Part shown: one piece after another, positions 33,465 to 40,134 of the stretch | How the letters are laid out: every line of letters begins with the position of its first letter | How positions within the stretch are numbered: the first letter of the stretch is position 1 | NCBI GenBank assembly: GCA_002344795.1 | Contig: DDUM01000023.1 | Span: 1-55,365 of the forward strand | Reading direction: 5' to 3' | DNA from: Flammeovirgaceae bacterium UBA2338 | GTDB lineage: Bacteria > Bacteroidota > Bacteroidia > Cytophagales > Cyclobacteriaceae | DNA length: 55,365 nucleotides | Position numbers and translations under genes: made by a program | Notes under the pieces: model-generated | The model's input: only the letters and a program-made list of their open reading frames with translations | What the model was told of the DNA's origin: nothing | Database searches by the model: none

Positions 33465-34280
33465 ATGAAAAAACAATTTGCTATTCTCGCTTTATTTGGG
33501 GCTCTGATTTTTGGATCTTTCACCTTGGCACAGGCTCAGGATGGAGATACCACTGCTACAGCGAGCGAACAGACTGAAGCTGTTACTTCAGAACAAGAAG
33601 AAGCACCAATGATGGATGTTGCTACAGAGGTAGCAGCTGACGAGGGAAGCTTTCATCAAAGAATTAAAGAAAAGTTTATTGAGGGAGGTGCTCCCTTTAT
33701 GTGGCCTATTCTTATCTGTTTAGTCTTTGGATTAGCTGTTTCAATTGAAAGGATCATTACCCTTAATTTGGCCACAACAAACACAAAGAAACTTTTGGTT
33801 CGTATTGAAGATGCCTTATCTAAAGGCGGAATCGAGGCTGCAAAAGATGTAACTAAAAATACAAGAGGCCCTGTTGCCTCCATCTTTACTCAAGGATTGA
33901 TGAGGTCATCAGAAGGTATGGAGATGGTAGAGAAATCTATCGTTTCTTATGGTGGTGTTGAAATGGGACGTTTGGAAAAAGGATTGATCTGGATTTCATT
34001 GTTTATATCACTCGGTCCAATGCTTGGATTCTTCGGTACTGTAATTGGTATGGTGGGCGCATTTGATGCGATCGAGGCCGCTGGTGATATTTCTCCTCAG
34101 GTTGTTGCCGGTGGTATGAAAACCGCCTTGTTGACTACAGTGGGTGGTCTTATCGTGGGTATGATTCTTCAAGTGTTTTATAACTATCTTGTTTCTAAGA
34201 TTGATAATCTGGTGAATGACATGGAAGATGCTTCCATCACACTGGTTGATATGTTGGTGAAACACAAAATTGTAAAATAA
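33465..34280 (+). CDS. exbB: MotA/TolQ/ExbB proton channel protein
   Basis: A 271-residue inner-membrane protein. Residues 1-25 form a signal-like helix ending LAQAQ, followed by an acidic Glu/Thr-rich linker (about 26-65), as in many Bacteroidota ExbB proteins. Three transmembrane helices follow, with APFMWPILICLVFGLAVSIERI, GLIWISLFISLGPMLGFFGTVIGMVGAFDAI and KTALLTTVGGLIVGMILQVFYNYLV; the last two line the proton pore with conserved Thr and Gly. With ExbD it energises TonB or a related motor. It heads a four-gene operon. Confidence 0.93.
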   Translation: MKKQFAILALFGALIFGSFTLAQAQDGDTTATASEQTEAVTSEQEEAPMMDVATEVAADEGSFHQRIKEKFIEGGAPFMWPILICLVFGLAVSIERIITLNLATTNTKKLLVRIEDALSKGGIEAAKDVTKNTRGPVASIFTQGLMRSSEGMEMVEKSIVSYGGVEMGRLEKGLIWISLFISLGPMLGFFGTVIGMVGAFDAIEAAGDISPQVVAGGMKTALLTTVGGLIVGMILQVFYNYLVSKIDNLVNDMEDASITLVDMLVKHKIVK

Positions 34281-34281
34281 T

Positions 34282-34599
34282 ATGGTAGATATTGGATTAT
34301 ATGTAGGCTACGGTCTACTTCTGGTTGCATTAGCAGCAGCAGTAATACTCCCTTTGATTAATGTATTAAAGTCTCCTAAGGATTTGATAAAGTCCGGAAT
34401 GGCTCTTGGTGCACTGGTAGTGGTTTTTATTATTGCTTACGGCTTGTCCGGATCAGAGGTAACAGCCAAATATACCGCACAGGGAATTGGTGAAAGTAGC
34501 TCAAAATTAATAGGCGCAGGATTAACCATGTTTTACATTGTTTTTTTTGTAGCTCTTATTGGAATTGTATTTTCAGAAATCAATAAAGCCCTTAAATAA
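34282..34599 (+). CDS. Uncharacterised membrane protein of Exb cassette
   Basis: A 105-residue protein with three predicted transmembrane helices (about residues 6-26, 39-56 and 76-99). The sequence opens MVDIGLYVGYGLLLVALAAAVILP, has a short polar loop with KSPKDLIKSG, and ends VFSEINKALK. I do not recognise a characterised family. It lies between exbB and exbD with a 1-base gap and a 1-base overlap, so it is certainly co-expressed with them and may be an extra subunit or assembly factor of the motor (inference). Confidence 0.82.
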   Translation: MVDIGLYVGYGLLLVALAAAVILPLINVLKSPKDLIKSGMALGALVVVFIIAYGLSGSEVTAKYTAQGIGESSSKLIGAGLTMFYIVFFVALIGIVFSEINKALK

Positions 34600-35156
34600 T
34601 GGCTAAGAGTACCCCAGAAATACCAAATGCCTCAATGGCTGACATTGCGTTCTTGTTGTTAACCTTCTTTTTGGTTACCACTACGATGCCCAATGACAAA
34701 GGATTGAGTATGCAACTTCCTCCTCCACCGGAGGCGCAACCGGAGGATGTAAAAATCCCGGAGCGTAACATGTTCAAAATTCAGGTGAACTCATCGGATG
34801 CGCTTCTTGTAGAAGGTGAGCCGATGACGAATGTGGATGGATTGAAAGACATGATTAAGAAGTTCATCCTTAATAATGGTGCAGACCCTAAAAGCTCCGA
34901 TAGCCCAGAAAAGGCCATTGTGTCGTTAAAAACTGATAGAGGAACTACACACAAAAGGTTTGTTGAAATTCTGGATATTGCTCAGGCCGCATATTACGAT
35001 ATATATGCTGATCAGGCTGGAGTTACTAATGAGGAGTTTAGAAAGATTGCCTCAGACTTAAATAATCCTGAAAATCAGAGATTATACGACAAAGGCCGGG
35101 AAGGGATACCAATGGCAATCTCGATTGCTGAACCGACTAAGGCAGGAGGAAACTGA
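34599..35156 (+). CDS. exbD: Biopolymer transport protein ExbD/TolR (first copy)
   Basis: A 185-residue ExbD: a short cytoplasmic N-terminus, one transmembrane helix with the essential Asp (SMADIAFLLLTFFLVTTTM, Asp near residue 13), and a periplasmic domain. The linker after the helix is Pro-rich (LPPPPEAQPEDVKIPE). The periplasmic domain is longer than in E. coli ExbD (141 residues) because of a segment around NGADPKSSDSPEKA. It pairs with the second ExbD downstream. Confidence 0.92.
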   Translation: MAKSTPEIPNASMADIAFLLLTFFLVTTTMPNDKGLSMQLPPPPEAQPEDVKIPERNMFKIQVNSSDALLVEGEPMTNVDGLKDMIKKFILNNGADPKSSDSPEKAIVSLKTDRGTTHKRFVEILDIAQAAYYDIYADQAGVTNEEFRKIASDLNNPENQRLYDKGREGIPMAISIAEPTKAGGN

Positions 35157-35169
35157 TAAAATTTGAATT

Positions 35170-35634
35170 ATGTCAAAGTTTGGAAAGAAAACGAAAGTAA
35201 AGCAGGACATCCCAACGTCATCCATGCCAGATGTGGTATTTATGTTGCTGTTCTTCTTTATGGTGACAACTGAATTGAGAAAGACTGCGGTTGATGTAAT
35301 GCAGCGTATCCCACAAGCTACGCAGCTGAGGAAATTACAACGCAAATCGCTGGTGACCAATCTGTACATTGGGGAACCAAAGAAGTCTGACCAATTTGGT
35401 TCTGAACCAAAAATTCAGGCTGATGATGCATTCATTGAGCCTGGTGATATTATTTTGTGGGTGAACCGTAAGAAAGACGAACTTCCTGAAAACGAACGCG
35501 AGCAATTGACTATTGCTATGAAAGTGGACAGTGAAGCTAAACGCGGTATTATTGCAGATGTAGAAACAGAACTCAGAAAGGCTAATGCCAGAAAGATACT
35601 TTACTCTACTTTGCAGAAAGCAGAAAATAGGTAA
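35170..35634 (+). CDS. exbD: Biopolymer transport protein ExbD/TolR (second copy)
   Basis: A 154-residue ExbD paralogue with the transmembrane helix SSMPDVVFMLLFFFMVTTEL, carrying the conserved Asp, followed by a periplasmic domain ending ARKILYSTLQKAENR. It differs from the first copy in length and linker, which suggests a heteromeric ExbD ring. It begins 13 bases after the first exbD and ends shortly before a strong terminator. Confidence 0.92.
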   Translation: MSKFGKKTKVKQDIPTSSMPDVVFMLLFFFMVTTELRKTAVDVMQRIPQATQLRKLQRKSLVTNLYIGEPKKSDQFGSEPKIQADDAFIEPGDIILWVNRKKDELPENEREQLTIAMKVDSEAKRGIIADVETELRKANARKILYSTLQKAENR

Positions 35635-35660
35635 AATTGTTTTACACTTGAAATCAATAG

Positions 35661-35697
35661 GCCCCTTCCTGTAATCTTTAGGAAGGGGCTTTTTTTT
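35661..35697 (+). terminator. Strong intrinsic terminator after exb operon
   Basis: GCCCCTTCCT (35661-35670) and AGGAAGGGGC (35680-35689) form a perfect 10-bp GC-rich stem with a 9-base loop, followed by eight T. It ends only 3 bases before the next annotated ATG at 35701. Confidence 0.9.
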
Positions 35698-35700
35698 ATC

Positions 35701-37026
35701 ATGGACGCCACAGCACTTCCTCAGCTCAATAATACCCGTATTGTTCGCGCATGGTGTATGTACGATTGGGCTAATTCCGTTTACTCTCTTGTTATTACCT
35801 CTGCTATTTTTCCAATTTATTACAAGGCTGTTGCAGTAACAGAAAATGGTGATCAGGTTCAATTTCTTGGCTTCTCGGTCAATAACTCTGTTCTCTACAC
35901 CTATTCCCTTTCACTCGCATTTTTAATTGTAGCAATAATCTTACCCTTGCTATCCGGGATGGCAGATTATGCTGGTAAGAAAAAAACTTACATGAAAATA
36001 TTCGTAGGTATTGGCAGTCTTGCGTGTATTGGACTATACTTTTTTCGGGATGTATCTGACCTGGAATGGGGAATATTTTGTTCAATGTTGGCGTGTATAG
36101 GTTATTCTGGCAGCCTCGTGTTCTATGATGCATTCCTGCCTGAGATTGTTACAATCGATCGCTATGATGAGACCAGCGCCAGAGGGTATTCCATGGGATA
36201 CTATGGAAGTGTAATTCTCATGGTAATTTGCCTGTTTATCATTACTTATTTCAATTCATTTGGTTTTAGCACAGAAGGAGATGCTGTGCGATTTACATTC
36301 TTACTGGTAGGCATATGGTGGATAGGCTTTTCCATGATCACATTTCACTATGTACCAGAAAACCCTTATGGCAGGAAGGCCACTGGAAATATTTGGACAA
36401 AAGGATATGCCGAACTAGTAAAGGTTTGGGGAAGCCTTCAGGCTTCCCCAAATTTGAAAAAGTATTTGACCGCCTTTTTCTTTTTCAATATGGGAGTACA
36501 AACGGTTATGTATTTGGCCACACTGTTTGGTACTGATGTACTGCAATTGGATAGCACTAAGCTGATCATGACAATTTTGCTTATACAAATGGTAGCTGCG
36601 GTTGGAGCATGGTTATCTGCCAGATTTTCGGCACGCTATGGCAATAAGGTAGCGTTATTGGCCTTAATTGGTGTCTGGATAACGGTCTGCATCTCGGCTT
36701 ATTTTGTAGCCACGGAATATCAATTCTATGCGCTGGCTTTTGTTGTTGGTTTGATCATGGGAGGAGTTCAGGCGCTGGCAAGAGCAACTTATACCAAGTT
36801 AATTCCTGAAACCACGATAGATCATGCCTCCTATTTTAGTTTTTTTGATGTGACTTTCAACCTTTCCATTGTGTTTGGCACTTTCTCTTTTGGCCTTATC
36901 AACCAGTTGACGGGCAGTATGCGAAACAGTGCGTTGGTGTTGGCTCTATTTTTTGTCATTGGCATACTGATGCTTTCCCTGGTGAAATCGGAGAAGTTAA
37001 AAAGGGTTAGTAGCGCAGGTGCTTAA
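35701..37026 (+). CDS. UMF1-family MFS transporter
   Basis: A 441-residue membrane protein with about 12 transmembrane helices, of the MFS/UMF1 type related to vacuole effluxer Atg22. The N-terminal RAWCMYDWANSVYSLVITSAIFPIYYKAV is the family hallmark, and SGMADYAGKKKTYMKIF is the loop 2-3 motif. The substrate is unknown; yeast Atg22 exports amino acids. The ATG at 35701 lies 3 bases after the terminator T-run, leaving almost no leader; no later in-frame ATG precedes the hallmark except that of CMYDWAN. It overlaps the convergent AMP nucleosidase by 20 bases. Confidence 0.88.
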   Translation: MDATALPQLNNTRIVRAWCMYDWANSVYSLVITSAIFPIYYKAVAVTENGDQVQFLGFSVNNSVLYTYSLSLAFLIVAIILPLLSGMADYAGKKKTYMKIFVGIGSLACIGLYFFRDVSDLEWGIFCSMLACIGYSGSLVFYDAFLPEIVTIDRYDETSARGYSMGYYGSVILMVICLFIITYFNSFGFSTEGDAVRFTFLLVGIWWIGFSMITFHYVPENPYGRKATGNIWTKGYAELVKVWGSLQASPNLKKYLTAFFFFNMGVQTVMYLATLFGTDVLQLDSTKLIMTILLIQMVAAVGAWLSARFSARYGNKVALLALIGVWITVCISAYFVATEYQFYALAFVVGLIMGGVQALARATYTKLIPETTIDHASYFSFFDVTFNLSIVFGTFSFGLINQLTGSMRNSALVLALFFVIGILMLSLVKSEKLKRVSSAGA

Positions 37027-37777
37027 CGGTGATTCCTTTATTGATCAATTGTTTTAGCGATTCAATTCCAATTTTTAGGTGTTGTTCAACGAAGTCGCTG
37101 GTTACCAGCTTGTCACTACTTTCCGTTTTTACGCCTTCTGCAATCATTGGCTGATCCGAAACCAGAAGAAGTGCTCCTGCAGGAATTTCATTAAAGAATG
37201 CGGTGGAGAAGATGGTGGCCGTTTCCATATCGATGCCCATTACCCTTATCTTTCTAAGGTATTCTTTGAAAGGCTCATCCCACTCCCACACACGCCTGTT
37301 GGTGGTATAAATGGTTCCAGTCCAGTAGTCTTGTTTAAAGTCCCTTATTGTGGTTGATATGGCCTTCTGGAGGGCAAACGCGGGCAAGGCAGGTACTTCA
37401 GGAGGCATATAGTCATTAGAAGTACCTTCACCACGGATTGCAGCAATAGGAAGGATAAGATCCCCGATGTCATTTTTCTTTTTTAACCCTCCACATTTGC
37501 CGAGAAAAAGAAGGGCGTTGGGTTGGATGGCAGATAAGCAATCTATAATGGTTGCCGCATTCGGACTCCCCATACCAAAGTTGATAATGGTGATTCCTTC
37601 CGCGGTGGCACTGAGCATGGCTTTATGGGTACCATCAACAGGCACATTATGCCACTCTGCAAACTTATAAACGTAATTATCAAAATTGGTCAGTAAAATA
37701 TTTTTGCCGAAGTCTTTAAGTGCCACACCTGTGTATCGCGGCAGCCAGTTTTCTACAATTTCCTGTTTTGTTATCAT
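37007..37777 (-). CDS. AMP nucleosidase (Bacteroidota type)
   Basis: A 256-residue nucleoside phosphorylase-fold protein related to AMP nucleosidase, which cleaves AMP to adenine and ribose 5-phosphate. Family blocks are TIINFGMGSPNAATIIDCLSA, ALLFLGKCGGLKKKNDIGDLILPIAAIRGEGTS, and RVMGIDMETATIFSTAFFNE (the conserved Met-Glu-Thr of purine-binding). It is shorter than the ~480-residue E. coli Amn because the N-terminal regulatory domain is missing, as in other Bacteroidota. It may regulate adenylate levels. Confidence 0.88.
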   Translation of the reverse strand: MITKQEIVENWLPRYTGVALKDFGKNILLTNFDNYVYKFAEWHNVPVDGTHKAMLSATAEGITIINFGMGSPNAATIIDCLSAIQPNALLFLGKCGGLKKKNDIGDLILPIAAIRGEGTSNDYMPPEVPALPAFALQKAISTTIRDFKQDYWTGTIYTTNRRVWEWDEPFKEYLRKIRVMGIDMETATIFSTAFFNEIPAGALLLVSDQPMIAEGVKTESSDKLVTSDFVEQHLKIGIESLKQLINKGITVKHLRY

Positions 37778-37882
37778 TTTGTTCTGTTAGTGTCGTTAAT
37801 ATTACTCAGCTCACGAATTTACCTCCATTATAACATAAGATGGTTCAGTCTATTCATAAAATAATTATTAATAATTTGAGGC

Positions 37883-38323
37883 GTGAATCAACTCAACCTT
37901 CCGTCTATATCGCCAAACCTCAAAAAAGAGCAAGGGAAAGTTTTTATCTTCGACATTATTCGAAAGAAATATGTAGTTCTTACTCCAGAGGAGTGGGTAA
38001 GGCAACATTTCGTGCAACACCTGATTCAGAATCTTCATTATCCCAAATCTTTATTCCGGGTGGAAAGCAGTTTAACTTTTAATAGGCTTCAAAAAAGATC
38101 TGATATTTTGATTCGGGATAGGGAGGGCAAACCCTGGATGCTGGTAGAATGCAAGTCTTCATCTATAAAACTTACACAACAGGCGTTCAACCAGATTGCG
38201 GTGTATAATATGACCATTGGCGCCACCTACCTGGCTGTTACCAATGGCATGGTTCACTATTGTTGGCGTGCCCCTGAGTTGGGGAAAGAAGCCGTGTTTC
38301 TTGATAAGTTTCCTGAATTCTAA
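37883..38323 (+). CDS. Orphan HsdR N-terminal domain protein
   Basis: A 146-residue protein matching the N-terminal nuclease domain of type I restriction HsdR, without helicase or partner genes. The PD-(D/E)xK motif is visible as RSDILIRDREGKPWMLVECKSSS (Asp, then Glu-x-Lys). The N-terminal KVFIFDIIRKKYVVLTPEEWVRQHFVQHL is typical of this stand-alone Bacteroidota family. The start is GTG; no ATG fits the frame. There is no restriction-modification context, so it is probably a housekeeping nuclease of unknown role. It begins 105 bases from the divergent AMP nucleosidase. Confidence 0.86.
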   Translation: MNQLNLPSISPNLKKEQGKVFIFDIIRKKYVVLTPEEWVRQHFVQHLIQNLHYPKSLFRVESSLTFNRLQKRSDILIRDREGKPWMLVECKSSSIKLTQQAFNQIAVYNMTIGATYLAVTNGMVHYCWRAPELGKEAVFLDKFPEF

Positions 38324-38328
38324 AAAGA

Positions 38329-38465
38329 GAGGCTGCCTTAAAAGTGACACGTTTTGTTTCTCCGCCAACTAGCGGAGAAACATCCCTTAATTGTAAATTC
38401 AAACTATAGAGACTCTTCGCTTTCGCTCAGAAAAACGTTTTTCTTTAACTGTTTGCAACAGCCTC
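38329..38465. mobile_element. Possible MITE-like element
   Basis: A 137-bp segment bounded by inverted ends: GAGGCTG at 38329-38335 and CAGCCTC at 38459-38465, with weaker similarity 7 bases further inward. Inside are a perfect 10-bp hairpin (38356-38381, arms GTTTCTCCGC/GCGGAGAAAC) and the palindrome AGAAAAACGTTTTTCT (38429-38444). It carries no ORF. No clear target-site duplication flanks it. It could equally be an old repeat or terminator region between the convergent genes at 38323 and 38486. Confidence 0.35.
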
Positions 38466-38485
38466 ATAGTGATCCTATAATAAGC

Positions 38486-39598
38486 CTATTTCAAAAACTC
38501 ATCAACACTTGTGTAGGGTAGGTTGAAGGCGTTGGCTACAGCTTTATACACTACTTTTCCTTGTATTACGTTCAATCCCAACTTCAAATCTTCGTTGTCG
38601 CGGCAGGCTTTTTTCCAACCCAGGTTTGCCAGTTTAAGGGCATAGGGAAGTGTAGCATTGGTGAGACCCAGGGTAGAGGTGTAAGGAACAGCTCCCGGCA
38701 TGTTGGCTACACAATAGTGAACCACATCATCAATAATGAATGTAGGATCCTCATGTGTTGTAGGCTTACATGTCTCTATACAGCCACCCTGATCCACTGC
38801 AACATCAACAAGCACCGTACCCGGACGCATGGTTTTTAGCATGTCTCTCGAGATCAGCTTTGGTGCCTTAGCACCAGGAATAAGTACAGCACCTACAATC
38901 AGATCGTGTGTTTTCACCAATTCACGAATAACATATTCGTTGGAGGCCATAGTGTGTACGTTCTTTGGCATCACATCGTCAAGATAACGGAGGCGATTTA
39001 GGTTTACATCTGCAATGATTACATCTGCACCCATTCCTGCTGCAATTTTTGCTGCATTGGTACCTACTACACCACCGCCAAGGATTAATACTTTGGCAGG
39101 CATCACTCCTGGAATTCCCCCAAGAAGAATTCCGCGGCCTTTCAAGGGTTTTTCCAGGTATTTTGCTCCTTCCTGAATAGACATCCTTCCTGCTACCTCT
39201 GACATTGGCACCAGCAGGGGCAATCCACCATCCTTTTCCACTGTTTCGTAGGCAAGACAAACGGCACCTTTTTCAAGCATTGCCTTTGTGAGTGGTTCGT
39301 AGGATGCAAAGTGAAAGTAGGTGAATATCAATTGATCTTTCTTGATTAAATTGTATTCAGGCTCAATAGGTTCTTTCACCTTCATGATCATCTCAGCGAT
39401 GTCATAGATTTCTTTTGCGGACGAAAGCATTTTGGCTCCTGCAGCAGCATAGTCTTCATCATTGTAACCACTTCCAACACCAGCCGTTGATTGAACATAG
39501 ACAGTATGACCATTCTTAGTCAATTCTTGTGATCCGGCAGGGGTCAGGGCTACCCTGTTCTCATTATTCTTAATTTCTTTTGGAACTCCGATTATCAT
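38486..39598 (-). CDS. ald: Alanine dehydrogenase
   Basis: A 370-residue NAD-dependent enzyme interconverting L-alanine with pyruvate and ammonia. The N-terminus MIIGVPKEIKNNENRVALTPAG is diagnostic, with the catalytic Arg and Lys regions; FTYFHFAS contains the catalytic His, and KVLILGGGVVGTNAAKIAAGMGADV is the NAD-binding Rossmann fold. The length equals typical Ald. A candidate promoter lies 26 bases upstream. Confidence 0.96.
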   Translation of the reverse strand: MIIGVPKEIKNNENRVALTPAGSQELTKNGHTVYVQSTAGVGSGYNDEDYAAAGAKMLSSAKEIYDIAEMIMKVKEPIEPEYNLIKKDQLIFTYFHFASYEPLTKAMLEKGAVCLAYETVEKDGGLPLLVPMSEVAGRMSIQEGAKYLEKPLKGRGILLGGIPGVMPAKVLILGGGVVGTNAAKIAAGMGADVIIADVNLNRLRYLDDVMPKNVHTMASNEYVIRELVKTHDLIVGAVLIPGAKAPKLISRDMLKTMRPGTVLVDVAVDQGGCIETCKPTTHEDPTFIIDDVVHYCVANMPGAVPYTSTLGLTNATLPYALKLANLGWKKACRDNEDLKLGLNVIQGKVVYKAVANAFNLPYTSVDEFLK

Positions 39599-39623
39599 TG
39601 TATTTCAATTTTATAAAACGTTG

Positions 39624-39652
39624 TAAATATAGCATTAGGATGCATTAGCAAA
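39624..39652 (-). promoter_or_regulatory. Candidate promoter of ald
   Basis: On the minus strand, TTTG (39652-39649), a 17-base spacer and TATATTTA (39631-39624), one base off TAnnTTTG. The expected start of transcription would leave a leader of roughly 20 bases before the ald ATG. Confidence 0.4.
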
Positions 39653-39680
39653 AGGTCAAATTACCCAATTTTACTTTAAT

Positions 39681-40055
39681 ATGGCAGGAACTAACTTATT
39701 TGCATTTTATGGCTCATTGCGTAGAGGAATGGTAAATTTTTATAACTATCAAGCCGATCTTAAATACCTCAAGACAAGGAGAATTTTCGGATACGAACTG
39801 TTTGCATTGGAAACGTATCCTTATGCTGTGAAATCGATCAACGAATCAAATTCCATTGTGGTAGAAATTTTTCTTATAGAGAATACGAGGGCTGCTGAGG
39901 CCATCCACAAAATGGAAATAGATGCGGGTTACATTTTTGAGTTAATTGAAGTGGATGGTGAAAAAGTGGGCATTTATTTATTTGAGCATTCTGGAGGGAA
40001 TTCTAAGGTAGAAAGTGGAGATTGGGTTGAATTCTTTGGTACTAACAGAGAATAA
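39681..40055 (+). CDS. Gamma-glutamylcyclotransferase-like protein
   Basis: A 124-residue protein with the GGCT-like (BtrG) fold. The substrate-binding loop is seen in LFAFYGSLRRGMVNFY (Y-G-S-L), and the catalytic Glu is probably that in KMEIDAGYIFELIEV. The family cleaves gamma-glutamyl amines or amino acids to 5-oxoproline; the specific substrate is unclear. It is divergent from ald across 82 bases. Confidence 0.84.
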   Translation: MAGTNLFAFYGSLRRGMVNFYNYQADLKYLKTRRIFGYELFALETYPYAVKSINESNSIVVEIFLIENTRAAEAIHKMEIDAGYIFELIEVDGEKVGIYLFEHSGGNSKVESGDWVEFFGTNRE

Positions 40056-40083
40056 AAGTATATTATTCGGTGTCAAACTGCGT

Positions 40084-40115
40084 TTTGACCACCTGCCTGT
40101 TTTTGATTATTTTTG
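40084..40115 (+). promoter_or_regulatory. Candidate promoter of the E1 gene
   Basis: TTTG (40084-40087), a 20-base spacer, and TATTTTTG (40108-40115), an exact TAnnTTTG match, 19 bases before the E1 start codon. Confidence 0.5.
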
Positions 40116-40134
40116 AGTTCAAAGCCATTAAAAG

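Noticed and set aside
40069..40092. Hairpin GGTGTCAAA / TTTTGACCACC as a terminator for the gamma-glutamylcyclotransferase gene
   Set aside because: The stem has a bulge and overlaps the TTTG of the candidate E1 promoter; no uninterrupted T-run follows directly.
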